Part shown: positions 16,614-25,725 of the stretch, in pieces
How positions within the stretch are numbered: position 1 is the first letter of the stretch
Layout: each line of letters opens with the position of its first letter
DNA from: Arenibacter nanhaiticus
GTDB taxonomy: Bacteria > Bacteroidota > Bacteroidia > Flavobacteriales > Flavobacteriaceae
Direction: 5' to 3'
Assembly: GCF_900141935.1 (NCBI RefSeq)
Contig: NZ_FQYX01000016.1
Location: forward strand, 1 to 64,000
DNA length: 64,000 nt
The notes under the pieces: generated by a model
Databases searched by the model: none
What the model was told of the DNA's origin: nothing
What the model saw: the letters and a program-made list of their open reading frames with translations, nothing else
Program-made: the position numbers and the translations under genes

Positions 16614-16668
16614 AATACCCACAAACCGACCATTGAAAACCAATCATCAAAACGACTAAGAGCATCAA

Positions 16669-17472
16669 ATGAAAATAGCCATAATTGGAGCGGGAAATTT
16701 AGGACTGTCCATCGCCAAAGGAATTTTAAATTCTAATGGGGCCACGACCATGTTTTTAACCAAAAGAAATGTAGAAAGCCTACAGCCTTATGAAAAATAT
16801 GGCATGGTTACTACCACCACAAACAATAGAGAAGCCGTAGAAAAATCGGATATCCTAATTTTTGCGGTACAACCTGGGCATTTTGTAAAGATTTTGGAGG
16901 AGGTAAAGGACCTGATCACGGATAAACACGTTATTATTTCGACCATTACCGGATTTAGTATTGAAAAGATAGAATCCATTATAGGAGCGGACAATTATAT
17001 TATCCGAGCCATGCCCAATACGGCTATTTCGGTAGGAAAATCGATGACTTGTATTTGTTGCAATCAAAAAGGCACTAAAAGAGTAGATCTGGCCCTGGCC
17101 ATTTTTAACAGAATGGGGCATTCCATGCAGATTCCCGAAGACCAAATGCAGGCCGCTACGGTCATATGTGCTAGCGGGATTGCTTTCTGGATGCGATTGA
17201 TCCGTGCTACCACTCAAGGTGCCATCCAATTAGGTTTCGATGCCAAGGAAGCCCAGGAACTGGCCATGTACACCTGTAATGGGGCAGCGAGCTTGCTCAT
17301 AGAATCTGAAAGCCATCCGGAAAAGGAGATCGATAGGGTTACTACCCCTAAAGGCTGTACCATATCTGGACTAAACGAAATGGAACACCAAGGTTTAAGC
17401 TCTTCCTTAATCAGAGGGATCGTGACTTCCTTTGAAAAGATCAGTGACATTAAAAAAAACCAACCCAATTAA
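16669..17472 (+). CDS. proC: Pyrroline-5-carboxylate reductase
   Basis: 267 residues, normal size. N-terminal NAD(P) loop IGAGNLGLSIAKGI (5-18), VQPGHFVKIL and RAMPNTAISVGKSM in the middle, and near the end VTTPKGCTISGLNEME, which matches the ProC signature (T-P-x-G-x-T). It makes proline from pyrroline-5-carboxylate. Finding it inside the arginine operon links proline and arginine synthesis, which share glutamate semialdehyde chemistry. It follows argC by 55 bases. Confidence 0.94.
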   Translation: MKIAIIGAGNLGLSIAKGILNSNGATTMFLTKRNVESLQPYEKYGMVTTTTNNREAVEKSDILIFAVQPGHFVKILEEVKDLITDKHVIISTITGFSIEKIESIIGADNYIIRAMPNTAISVGKSMTCICCNQKGTKRVDLALAIFNRMGHSMQIPEDQMQAATVICASGIAFWMRLIRATTQGAIQLGFDAKEAQELAMYTCNGAASLLIESESHPEKEIDRVTTPKGCTISGLNEMEHQGLSSSLIRGIVTSFEKISDIKKNQPN

Positions 17473-17524
17473 TTTGGCAAACATTAGCCTCTAATCAATC
17501 ATAATATAAATAGCAATATTACTC

Positions 17525-18652
17525 ATGGAATTATTTGACGTTTACCCCCTATACAACGTAACTCCCGTTTCTGCCAAAGGAATTATAGTTACCGATGACA
17601 AAGGCCAGGAATATTTGGATTTTTATGGTGGTCATGCCGTTATTTCCATAGGGCATTCGCACCCTCACTATGTAAAGCGCTTAAAAGACCAATTAGACAA
17701 AATTGGCTTCTACAGCAATGCGGTACAAAACCCTATCCAAGTAGAACTGGCCCATAAATTAGGCGCACTTTCTAGCTGTGAAGACTATAATTTATTCCTG
17801 TGCAATTCTGGGGCCGAAGCCAATGAAAATGCCTTGAAACTAGCTTCTTTTAAAACAGGAAAATCTAGGGTTATTGCTTTTAAAAATGGTTTTCACGGAC
17901 GTACTTCTGCTGCAGTAGCGGCTACGGACAACGAAAAAATAAACGCCCCTTTAAACAAGCAACAGAAAGTAACGATTCTTCCCTTCGAGGACTTGGAGGC
18001 CTTTAAAGCCGAAATCGGCAAGGGCGATGTCTGTGCAGTCATCTTAGAATCGATTCAGGGCGTGGGAGGTTTAGACCAACCATCGCAGGAGTTCTATCAA
18101 AATATAGCTTCCCTATGCAAGGAACACCAGGTTATCCTTATTGCCGATGAAGTTCAATGTGGCTACGGACGAAGCGGTAAATTTTTTGCCTTTCAACATT
18201 TTGGCATCCAGCCCGATATTATCACCATTGCCAAGGGAATGGGGAACGGTTTTCCTATTGGCGGGGTACTTATTCATAAAAGCATCGAGGCTTCTTATGG
18301 TCTTTTGGGAACCACTTTTGGCGGTAACCATTTGGCATGTGCCGCAGGATTGGCAGTTTTGGAAGTCTTGGAAAAGGAAAACCTAATCGAAAATTCTGCC
18401 CGACTTTTCGAATATTTCAAAGAAAAGGCTGCTACCATACCTCAAGTAAAACGTGTCAAAGGAATGGGGCTGATGTTGGGATTAGAATTTGATTTTGAAG
18501 TTGCAGAACTGCGCAAAAAATTAATTCACAACCAATTTATATTTACCGGTGGCGCTAGCGATAAGCACGTGCTTAGAATACTACCTGCCTTAAATATTAC
18601 CAAAGAAAATTTAGACCTGTTTTTTGAAGCCCTTAAAACAGAATTGGCATAG
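17525..18652 (+). CDS. argD: Acyl-ornithine aminotransferase (class III, PLP)
   Basis: 375 residues, a compact class-III aminotransferase. LCNSGAEANENALK is the phosphate/PLP loop, D208 in ADEVQCGYGR contacts the pyridine nitrogen, and K237 in IAKGMGNGFPIGG is the Schiff-base lysine; TTFGGNHLAC follows. It interconverts N-acyl-glutamate semialdehyde and N-acyl-ornithine. Given the operon it should act on the succinyl or acetyl form; a role on free ornithine (RocD-like) is the alternative. Confidence 0.9.
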   Translation: MELFDVYPLYNVTPVSAKGIIVTDDKGQEYLDFYGGHAVISIGHSHPHYVKRLKDQLDKIGFYSNAVQNPIQVELAHKLGALSSCEDYNLFLCNSGAEANENALKLASFKTGKSRVIAFKNGFHGRTSAAVAATDNEKINAPLNKQQKVTILPFEDLEAFKAEIGKGDVCAVILESIQGVGGLDQPSQEFYQNIASLCKEHQVILIADEVQCGYGRSGKFFAFQHFGIQPDIITIAKGMGNGFPIGGVLIHKSIEASYGLLGTTFGGNHLACAAGLAVLEVLEKENLIENSARLFEYFKEKAATIPQVKRVKGMGLMLGLEFDFEVAELRKKLIHNQFIFTGGASDKHVLRILPALNITKENLDLFFEALKTELA

Positions 18653-18696
18653 GTGTATTGTTACAACAGGGGTACTGAAGGCAATACCCTTACCTT

Positions 18697-18732
18697 GGCC
18701 AATGGCTAGACTAATGGTCCCAGCCATTGGCC
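18697..18732 (+). other. Perfect 11-base inverted repeat between argD and proB
   Basis: GGCCAATGGCT (18697-18707) and AGCCATTGGCC (18722-18732) are exact reverse complements around a 14-base loop. It sits in a 191-base gap where flavobacterial operons commonly carry proA. No T-run follows, so it is more likely a processing/stability hairpin, or a scar of a lost gene, than a terminator. Confidence 0.6.
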
Positions 18733-18843
18733 TACCGTTACAGTATAATCAGTGGAAGGATTCGGTCTTGTTGCCCTAGCCTCTCCATCTTTCAGAATGC
18801 ACGGATAAAAAGATCAGAAGCCACCTAAGAAAGTAAAGGAGCC

Positions 18844-19614
18844 ATGGAAAAAATGAAGAAAAAACGCATTTTATTAAAAATAGGGTCCAACACCCTCACC
18901 AAGGAAACCAATCATATTTCTCGTGGGAAAATCGAGGATATTGGCAGACAAATAGCCCAATTAAAGGACGAGTACGAGTTTATCATTGTAAGTTCTGGTG
19001 CCATCGCTGCGGCCAAACAGTTTGTAAAACTAGAACACAACGGACAGGAAATAACCGTAAAACAAGCCTTGGCATCTATTGGTCAACCCCATTTAATGCG
19101 TATTTTTCAAGAAAATTTCAGGGAATTGGGTCTATTTACTTCACAATGTCTTTTGTCGTATTCCGATTTTGAGAAGGAAGTATCCAAGGAAAATATTTGC
19201 AATACCATCAATGTTTTGGTAGCCAATAATTTTATTCCTATTATTAATGAAAACGATACTGTGGCTACCGATGAGATACAGTTTGGGGACAATGACAAAT
19301 TGGCCGCCCTTACCGCATCGCTTTTAAAGGTCGACTTACTGATCATAGCTACCAATACGGACGGTGTGTACACCAAGGATTCCATTACCAACAAGGATCC
19401 GAAAACCATTGAGCTGGTGAGTAGTCTGAGTGATTTACAGAAAGAGGTCAGCTCGGAAAAATCTTCTCATGGTACCGGAGGTATGCAATCTAAGATAGAA
19501 GCGGCGACCATTGCTCGGAACGCCCAAATAGAAACATGGATCGTAAACGGTCTTAAAGATAATTTTATCATCAACGCTATGGGAAACCAAAGCGCTTTTA
19601 CTAAAATAATATAA
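18844..19614 (+). CDS. proB: Glutamate 5-kinase, PUA-less short form
   Basis: 256 residues covering only the amino-acid-kinase domain. RILLKIGSNTLT is the N-terminal phosphate-binding strand, VSSGAIAAAKQ the glutamate-side loop, IINENDTVATDEIQFGDNDKLAALTA the substrate and metal region, and GTGGMQSKIEAA the ATP loop. It phosphorylates glutamate in the first step of proline synthesis. E. coli ProB has an extra C-terminal PUA domain, absent here as in many Bacteroidota. The partner proA is not in the operon or the window. It lies 6 bases before argF'. ATG at 18853 is an alternative start. Confidence 0.92.
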   Translation: MEKMKKKRILLKIGSNTLTKETNHISRGKIEDIGRQIAQLKDEYEFIIVSSGAIAAAKQFVKLEHNGQEITVKQALASIGQPHLMRIFQENFRELGLFTSQCLLSYSDFEKEVSKENICNTINVLVANNFIPIINENDTVATDEIQFGDNDKLAALTASLLKVDLLIIATNTDGVYTKDSITNKDPKTIELVSSLSDLQKEVSSEKSSHGTGGMQSKIEAATIARNAQIETWIVNGLKDNFIINAMGNQSAFTKII

Positions 19615-19620
19615 GTTACA

Positions 19621-20595
19621 ATGGAACATTATTTATCCTTAAAAGATATAGATTCACTGCCCAATTGGGTGGCAGAGGCAAAATCATTAAAGGCAAATCC
19701 ACTTCACTATAAATCCCTTGGCGCCGCCAAGACCATCTGCCTTCTTTTTTTCAACAATAGCTTAAGAACCCGCCTTAGTACCCAAAAGGCCGCTATGAAT
19801 TTAGGCATGGAGGTTATTGTCATGAATTTTGGCAGCGAAGGTTGGGCATTGGAATATGGCGATGGCACCATCATGGACCAAGGTACCTCCGAACATATTA
19901 AAGAAGCGGCACAGGTAGTGGCCCAGTATTGCGATATTGTAGCCATTAGGGCTTTTGCTTCCTTAACGGACCGGGAAAAAGACGAGGCAGAAGTTGTTTT
20001 GAACGGCTTTAAAAAATACGCCGGTATCCCGGTAGTTAACATGGAAAGCTCCGTAGGCCATCCGCTACAGTCCCTAGCAGATGCTATTACACTATCCGAA
20101 CAAAACACCAAGGAAAAGCCTAAGGTTGTCCTTTCATGGGCGCCACACCCTAAGGCGCTTCCCCATGCCGTGGCAAATTCCTTTGTAGAAATGATGCATT
20201 TACAAGATGCCGAGTTTGTCATTACCCATCCCGAGGGTTATGAACTTAGCCCCGAAGTGACCAAAGGTGCCAAAATAGAGTACGACCAAGAAAAAGCCCT
20301 GGAAGGAGCCGATTTTGTGTACGTGAAGAACTGGAGCAATTATAAGGATTATGGAAAGGTGTTAAATCAAGATCCGAAATGGACCATGAACGCCAAAAAA
20401 TTGGGCAATGCCAAATTTATGCACTGTTTGCCGGTAAGGAGAAATATCGTAGTAGCCGATGAGGTGCTAGACAGTTCTCAATCGCTTGTCATAGAACAGG
20501 CCAATAACAGGACCTATGCAGCACAAATAGTGTTGAAAAAATTATTGGAAGGACTAAACAACAAGACTTCCAATACTTTGAAAACAGAGAAATAA
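19621..20595 (+). CDS. argF': N-succinylornithine carbamoyltransferase (SOTCase), by residue at specificity site
   Basis: 324 residues. FFNNSLRTRLST (43-54) is the carbamoyl-phosphate loop and FMHCLPVRRNI the late active-site block; WAPHPKALPHAV is typical of the acylornithine branch rather than classical ArgF. The residue that separates acetyl- from succinyl-ornithine enzymes (Glu92 in Xanthomonas AOTCase, Pro90 in Bacteroides fragilis SOTCase) aligns here to Ser90 in MDQGTSEHIKEA. From published work I recall that an E92S change turns AOTCase into SOTCase. The succinyl call is therefore well grounded, though it rests on an alignment made by eye. Confidence 0.85.
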   Translation: MEHYLSLKDIDSLPNWVAEAKSLKANPLHYKSLGAAKTICLLFFNNSLRTRLSTQKAAMNLGMEVIVMNFGSEGWALEYGDGTIMDQGTSEHIKEAAQVVAQYCDIVAIRAFASLTDREKDEAEVVLNGFKKYAGIPVVNMESSVGHPLQSLADAITLSEQNTKEKPKVVLSWAPHPKALPHAVANSFVEMMHLQDAEFVITHPEGYELSPEVTKGAKIEYDQEKALEGADFVYVKNWSNYKDYGKVLNQDPKWTMNAKKLGNAKFMHCLPVRRNIVVADEVLDSSQSLVIEQANNRTYAAQIVLKKLLEGLNNKTSNTLKTEK

Positions 20596-20641
20596 GAACA
20601 TATTAGTAAATACTCCTCCGGGAGCATATTAAGGCAAGGCG

Positions 20642-21421
20642 ATGAAACCAAAACTATCCATTGTAAAGATTGGCGGCAACGTAATCGAAAACGAAGCTGA
20701 ACTCCATAAATTTCTAGATTTCTTTTCGGAATTAAAAGGCGCTAAAATATTGGTGCACGGTGGCGGAAAATTAGCCACGCAAATTGCAGACCAACTAGGA
20801 ATAACTTCCCAAATGGTTGGAGGAAGAAGAATCACCGACAAGGAAAGCCTAAAGGTTATCACCATGGTGTACGGTGGTTTGGCCAACAAAAACATCGTAG
20901 CACAACTACAGGCAAAGGGCACCAATGCCATAGGCCTCAGCGGTGCCGATGGCAATACCATACAGGCTGTAAAAAGACCCGTAAAAGAAATCGACTATGG
21001 TTTTGCCGGGGATGTGGAAAAGGTGAATACCGCCGCGATTGAAAAATTGCTGAAGGCAGATTTCACCCCGGTCTTTTGTGCCATTACCCACAACAACCAA
21101 GGACAGCTTTTAAATACCAATGCCGATACCATAGCTTCGGAAATCGCCATAGGTATGAGTGGCGTATTTGAAACTACCCTTTACTACTGCTTTGAAAAGA
21201 AAGGCGTTTTATTGGATATTTCCGATGAAAACTCTGTGGTAACCCATATAGAACCGAAAAAATATCAGGAGTTATTACAAAACAACATCATTGCAGACGG
21301 CATGCTGCCAAAACTAGAAAACTGTTTTCATGCCCTTAACCAACAGGTGAACAAAGTATGTATTGGAGATATTTCCATGCTACAGCCTTCATCTACTTTA
21401 TACACTACGATTACCCTATAA
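20642..21421 (+). CDS. argB: N-acylglutamate kinase
   Basis: 259 residues, amino-acid kinase fold. SIVKIGGNVIEN (6-17) and ILVHGGGKLATQ hold the phosphate and nucleotide loops, GGRRITDKESL is the acyl-glutamate contact region, and LNTNADTIASEIAI the ATP-side block. It phosphorylates N-acyl-glutamate. It lacks the N-terminal extension that makes arginine-inhibited hexamers in other phyla, so feedback control may lie elsewhere, possibly in the leader at 13578. Only 2 bases separate its stop from the next ATG. Confidence 0.93.
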   Translation: MKPKLSIVKIGGNVIENEAELHKFLDFFSELKGAKILVHGGGKLATQIADQLGITSQMVGGRRITDKESLKVITMVYGGLANKNIVAQLQAKGTNAIGLSGADGNTIQAVKRPVKEIDYGFAGDVEKVNTAAIEKLLKADFTPVFCAITHNNQGQLLNTNADTIASEIAIGMSGVFETTLYYCFEKKGVLLDISDENSVVTHIEPKKYQELLQNNIIADGMLPKLENCFHALNQQVNKVCIGDISMLQPSSTLYTTITL

Positions 21422-21423
21422 AT

Positions 21424-22491
21424 ATGGACCAAACAATACTTACGGAAAAAGCCCTGGAATTATTAAAAAAACTCATTTCTATTCCTTCTTTTTCCTCTGA
21501 AGAAGATAAAACGGCCGATGCTATTGAACAATGGTTCAAAAGTTTCGATATCCCCTTTAAAAGAGAAAAAAATAATGTCTATGCCTTTAATAAGTATTTT
21601 GACGAAAGTAAACCGACCCTTCTTTTAAATTCGCACCACGACACCGTAAAACCCAATTCTGCCTATACCAAAGACCCTTTCCATCCACACATCGAGGACG
21701 GAAAACTCTATGGTCTGGGAAGTAATGATGCCGGAGGGTGTTTAGTGTCGCTAATAGCAACTTTTACGCATTTTTACAGTGCCAAAAACTTAAACCACAA
21801 TATTATTCTAGTTGCTTCTGCAGAAGAGGAGAGCTCTGGTCCGAACGGATTAAATAGCATGCTGCCTGTTCTTCCTAAAATTGATGTTGCCATTGTTGGG
21901 GAACCTACCCTAATGAATTTGGCCATTGCAGAAAAAGGCTTGGTTGTTTTTGAAGGCAAGGTGAGCGGAACCCCATCGCATGCAGCACATCCCAATAACA
22001 ACAACGCCATTTACAATACCATAGAGGTCTTGCAATGGTTTAAGGACTATAGATTCCCAAAGGTCTCCGAGGTTTTGGGCGAGGTAAAACTTACCGTTAC
22101 CCAGATTAATGGAGGAAGCCAGCACAATGTTGTTCCTGCACATATAGACCTGGTAATAGACGTTAGGGTCAATGACTGTTATACCAACAAGGAAATCGCC
22201 GATATATTGACCAAAGAGGCGCCTTGCGAAGTAAAACCACGCTCTTTGCGCCTAAACTCGTCTTCTATAGACAAAGCTCACCCCTTGGTACTTTCTGGTA
22301 TAAATTTAGGGCGTACCACCTACGGCTCGCCTACCCTATCGGACCAAGCTACATTAACTTGCCAATCCCTGAAATTGGGGCCTGGCGATAGTACGCGTTC
22401 TCACTCGGCAAATGAGTTTATTTATGTCGAAGAAATAAAAGAAGGCGTAGCCTTGTATATTAAAATTCTTGAAGGATTTTTACAAAAGTAA
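21424..22491 (+). CDS. argE: M20-family acylornithine/acylcitrulline deacylase (ArgE-like)
   Basis: 355 residues from the ATG at 21424; a longer frame from 21358 would run through the argB coding region and is rejected. M20 metal ligands are seen in order: HHDTVKP, GSNDAGG (bridging Asp), ASAEEESSG (catalytic Glu pair), VGEPT and, near the end, RSHSANEFI. It removes the acyl group. With a carbamoyltransferase that acts on N-acyl-ornithine, the logical substrate is N-succinyl- (or N-acetyl-) citrulline rather than acyl-ornithine. DapE-like activity is the alternative, but the operon argues for arginine. Confidence 0.87.
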   Translation: MDQTILTEKALELLKKLISIPSFSSEEDKTADAIEQWFKSFDIPFKREKNNVYAFNKYFDESKPTLLLNSHHDTVKPNSAYTKDPFHPHIEDGKLYGLGSNDAGGCLVSLIATFTHFYSAKNLNHNIILVASAEEESSGPNGLNSMLPVLPKIDVAIVGEPTLMNLAIAEKGLVVFEGKVSGTPSHAAHPNNNNAIYNTIEVLQWFKDYRFPKVSEVLGEVKLTVTQINGGSQHNVVPAHIDLVIDVRVNDCYTNKEIADILTKEAPCEVKPRSLRLNSSSIDKAHPLVLSGINLGRTTYGSPTLSDQATLTCQSLKLGPGDSTRSHSANEFIYVEEIKEGVALYIKILEGFLQK

Positions 22492-22593
22492 TTAGGCGAA
22501 AATCACTTTTCAATCAATAGTGAGCCATAAGAAATAAGAGTAATCTGTCGGTTTCGGCAGCATCCGAAACGATTAATAAAAAGTATAGAAAAC

Positions 22594-23880
22594 ATGAAAC
22601 TTTGGGATAAAGGATTTAGCACCGATAAAAAAATAGACCATTTTACCGTGGGGAACGATAGGGAGTTGGACCTGCTTTTAGCAAAATACGATGTGATTGC
22701 CTCTAAGGCACATGCCAAAATGCTTGGAAAGATAGGATTGTTGACTGCAACGGAATCTGAATCCTTGGTACAAGAATTGGACAATATAGCTGTGACCATA
22801 GCCAATGGCGATTTTACCATTGAGGATTCTTTTGAGGATATGCATTCTAAAATTGAGTATCTCCTCATTGAAAAATTGGGCGATACCGGTAAAAAAATCC
22901 ATATGGCACGTTCTCGTAACGACCAGGTTTTGGTAGCCATGCATTTATTCCTGAAAAATGAACTCTCAGAAATAAAGGAAGAAACAAAAATCCTTTTCGA
23001 TTTATTGCTTCAACTTGCCGAGACCCATAAGGAAACGCTATTACCTGGGTACACCCATTTGCAAATTGCCATGCCTTCTTCTTTCGGACTATGGTTTTCT
23101 GCCTATGCCGAAAGTTTAATAGACGATCTTTATTTTGTAGATGCCGCCTATAAGGTCGCCGATCAGAACCCTTTGGGCAGTGCTGCAGGATACGGTAGTT
23201 CTTTCCCTATAGACCGTAATTATACTACGGAGGAATTGGGCTTCCAAGCTATGAAATACAATGTTGTGGCCGCGCAAATGGGGCGTGGAAAAGTAGAAAA
23301 AGCTGCCGCCTTCGGAATGAGCAGTATCGCCGCTACCCTTTCTAAAATGTCCATGGATATCTGCTTGTATATGAGCCAGAATTTTGACTTTATCTCCTTC
23401 CCCGATGAGCTTACAACAGGTTCGAGCATAATGCCACACAAGAAAAATCCGGATGTCTTTGAATTGATCCGTGCCAAATGTAATAAGATACAGTCGGTAC
23501 CCAACCAATTGATCCTTATTACAAACAACCTGCCCAGTGGTTACCACCGAGACCTGCAATTGGTAAAAGAGGTGATCGTACCCGCTATTCAGGATTTAAA
23601 GGCATGTTTAGAGATTCTTACCTTTAGCTTAAAGGAAGTTAAGGTGAACAAAAGTATATTGAAGGACCCAAAATACGATTACCTATTTAGTGTCGATACC
23701 TTAAATGAATTGGTATTGACAGGAATGCCGTTTAGAGATGCCTATAAGAAAATGGGACAGGAAATCAATGCCGGCACCTTTCGTCCTAAGCGCGATATTA
23801 AACATACCCACGAGGGCAGCTTAGGCAATTTATGTCTGGCTGAGATCAGCAAAAAAATGGAAAAAATAATTGGGAAATAA
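22594..23880 (+). CDS. argH: Argininosuccinate lyase
   Basis: 428 residues, slightly short but full-length for Bacteroidota. KIHMARSRNDQV holds the substrate-binding block, LLPGYTHLQIAMPSS follows, and GSSIMPHKKNPD is the fumarase/aspartase superfamily signature with the catalytic Ser. It releases arginine and fumarate. Last gene of the operon, followed at 38 bases by a strong terminator. The 102-base gap from argE is the longest among the final genes but shows no separate promoter. Confidence 0.95.
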   Translation: MKLWDKGFSTDKKIDHFTVGNDRELDLLLAKYDVIASKAHAKMLGKIGLLTATESESLVQELDNIAVTIANGDFTIEDSFEDMHSKIEYLLIEKLGDTGKKIHMARSRNDQVLVAMHLFLKNELSEIKEETKILFDLLLQLAETHKETLLPGYTHLQIAMPSSFGLWFSAYAESLIDDLYFVDAAYKVADQNPLGSAAGYGSSFPIDRNYTTEELGFQAMKYNVVAAQMGRGKVEKAAAFGMSSIAATLSKMSMDICLYMSQNFDFISFPDELTTGSSIMPHKKNPDVFELIRAKCNKIQSVPNQLILITNNLPSGYHRDLQLVKEVIVPAIQDLKACLEILTFSLKEVKVNKSILKDPKYDYLFSVDTLNELVLTGMPFRDAYKKMGQEINAGTFRPKRDIKHTHEGSLGNLCLAEISKKMEKIIGK

Positions 23881-23917
23881 TCCTCAAACCATTTAAACTA
23901 GGTCAGTCGACAAAAAC

Positions 23918-23952
23918 AAAAAGCCCCCTCTTTAAAAAAGAAGGGGCTTTTT
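23918..23952 (+). terminator. Intrinsic terminator of the arg operon
   Basis: A perfect 10-base stem AAAAAGCCCC / GGGGCTTTTT, extended inward by TCTTT/AAAGA pairing, ending in a T-run. It starts 38 bases after the argH stop. Confidence 0.9.
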
Positions 23953-24080
23953 ACTTTAGAGAAGCCTGCTTAGCAGCCTTATCTTATTATACCTAAGTCA
24001 GTTAATTCCTGAACAGTAATTTGTCTATTATTAAGAGCATTTATGGCTTAGAATTATATTTAATACTCCTTAACTGCCAA

Positions 24081-24647
24081 TTAGTCCTCACTGCCCCAAG
24101 GTGCACTCGGCCTGTCCATTTCCTTGGAAAGGTCAAACTTTACGGAAAAGAATCTCTCCGAACCTATTCTTCGTAGGTTGTAAGTGAAAGAGGTATCGTC
24201 CAAAGTAATCCACCACACATTATTAGAGGCATGGGCTAGCAGGTTGGAAGTAAACTGATCTGCCGGAAAAAATTGTATTCCCGCCAGTCCTGTATTCGGA
24301 CTTAGTCCGCCGTACTGCGTTACCTCATCATCGGAACCATCCCTCTTTCTATGGTCGTGTTTTAATAAGATCAAATTATCGTCGCCCTTGGTAAGCACCC
24401 AAGTTCTAGACTTGTCCTCGCCTACAAAAAACGGTATCCTTATCTCGTTTTCCCCACAGGAACGAACGTACATGATCAATTTTTCTCCTGTAAAACCATC
24501 GCCTTCCTTGCCACCGGCAACAATCACCCCTTCATATGCTTTACCACAATGGGTGGTTAACGAATTCCAAAATTGAACAGATCCAGGCACCTCCTGCCCC
24601 ATCATTTGGAGCGGTACTGCCAATAAAATAAAAAGGAGTTTTTTCAT
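24081..24647 (-). CDS. Secreted protein of unknown function
   Basis: 188 residues. A signal peptide (MKKLLFILLAVPLQMMGQ) precedes a mature part of about 170 residues with no motif I recognise. Visible features are two Cys (HCGKAYEG and VRSCGEN), a charged KHDHRKRDGSDDE segment, and a beta-rich C-terminal half (NNVWWITLDDTSFTYNLRRI). The overall look is a small periplasmic beta-sandwich or lipocalin-like protein, but that is a guess. It has a GGAGG close to the start codon, and its 5' end faces the RluB operon terminator. Not obviously linked to its neighbours. Confidence 0.7.
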   Translation of the reverse strand: MKKLLFILLAVPLQMMGQEVPGSVQFWNSLTTHCGKAYEGVIVAGGKEGDGFTGEKLIMYVRSCGENEIRIPFFVGEDKSRTWVLTKGDDNLILLKHDHRKRDGSDDEVTQYGGLSPNTGLAGIQFFPADQFTSNLLAHASNNVWWITLDDTSFTYNLRRIGSERFFSVKFDLSKEMDRPSAPWGSED

Positions 24648-24720
24648 GCCTCCAAGATATGCAATTATTCAAGGATGGCAAGTACATTAGGCGCCCGAAG
24701 ACAACAAGCCAAGGAAAACA

Positions 24721-24757
24721 AAAATGCCCTTTAAAGAAATTCTCCAAAGGGCATTTT
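24721..24757. terminator. Bidirectional-looking terminator after the rluB operon
   Basis: A perfect 12-base stem AAAATGCCCTTT / AAAGGGCATTTT with a 13-base loop, 18 bases past the minus-strand stop at 24776. T-rich sequence continues on the minus strand. Confidence 0.85.
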
Positions 24758-24775
24758 ATATTGTGAAAAGAATAA

Positions 24776-25651
24776 TTATCTGATCATCCCAAGATTAATT
24801 ATTTCCTGCTCGGTAAGGTATCTCCAATGCCCACGTGGCAAATCTTTTTTAGTAAGTCCGGCATACACTACCCGGTCCATCTTTACGACCTCGTACTCCA
24901 ATTGTTCAAAAATTCGACGTACAATGTTATTCCTAGTACTCTTAAGCTCAATACCCACTTCTTTCTTAGAGGCATTTTCTATAAAACTAATGTCGTCTAC
25001 TCGAACGATACTTTCATCGACCATGACCCCCTCCTTGATTTTTAGAAGATCCTCTCCTCTTAAATTCTTGTTTAGTTCTACGTGAAATATTTTACGCAGA
25101 CCATTTTTTGGTGTGGTAAGTCTTTTTGTAAGTTCGCCATCATTGGTGAACAAAACTAAACCTGTGGTCAAATTGTCCATTTTTCCAACGATGGAAAGTT
25201 TAGATTTTGAAGCACTCGATATTAACGAAGCCGCTGTTCTTCTTCCTCTTTCATCCTTAGCCGAAGTCACAAAATCCTTTGGCTTGTTTAATAATACATA
25301 TTCTCTTTTCTCAGGATTCAATAAACGACCGTCAAACTTTACTACATCGGTAAGCTTTACTCTAAAACCCATTTCAGTAATAGGTTTTCCGTTAACCGTT
25401 ACATTCCCGGCAGAGATATAAATATCGGCATCCCTTCTAGAACAAACTCCAGAATTCGCCACATATCTATTTAATCTCATTGTATTAGGATCTGAAGGCC
25501 TTTTTGGCGCTTCTTTCTTTCCTATTGGGGCCTTCCCCCTCGCATTACTCTTTCCTAAAGGGGCGTTTCCCCTGGCATGGCTCTTTTTCTTGAAATTTCC
25601 TCCCTGTCTACCTGAAGCCTTTTTGTCATTATTAGATTCTGACCTACTCAT
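24776..25651 (-). CDS. rluB: 23S rRNA pseudouridine synthase, RluB/RsuA family
   Basis: 291 residues. A basic, low-complexity N-terminal tail (about 1-55, rich in K, R, G; ARGNAPLGKSNARGKAPIGK repeats) precedes an S4 RNA-binding domain (MRLNRYVANSGVCSRRDAD, 58-76) and the pseudouridine synthase domain. The catalytic Asp is D159 in IVGKMDNLTTGL, where most relatives have GRLD. It isomerises one uridine in 23S rRNA (position 2605 by analogy to E. coli RluB). The tail is common in Bacteroidota. Last gene of a leftward run that also includes isoprenoid genes, though it has its own -7 box. Confidence 0.9.
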   Translation of the reverse strand: MSRSESNNDKKASGRQGGNFKKKSHARGNAPLGKSNARGKAPIGKKEAPKRPSDPNTMRLNRYVANSGVCSRRDADIYISAGNVTVNGKPITEMGFRVKLTDVVKFDGRLLNPEKREYVLLNKPKDFVTSAKDERGRRTAASLISSASKSKLSIVGKMDNLTTGLVLFTNDGELTKRLTTPKNGLRKIFHVELNKNLRGEDLLKIKEGVMVDESIVRVDDISFIENASKKEVGIELKSTRNNIVRRIFEQLEYEVVKMDRVVYAGLTKKDLPRGHWRYLTEQEIINLGMIR

Positions 25652-25669
25652 ATGTACTTTTATTTATTG

Positions 25670-25677
25670 CAAAGGTA
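25670..25677 (-). promoter_or_regulatory. Putative -7 promoter box for rluB
   Basis: On the minus strand this reads TACCTTTG, an exact TAnnTTTG, 18 bases from the start codon at 25651. No TTG is found at -33 spacing. Confidence 0.45.
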
Positions 25678-25725
25678 GCAAAGGAAACAATATGATATTG
25701 TTATTGTGGCGTTTATTCCTAATTC

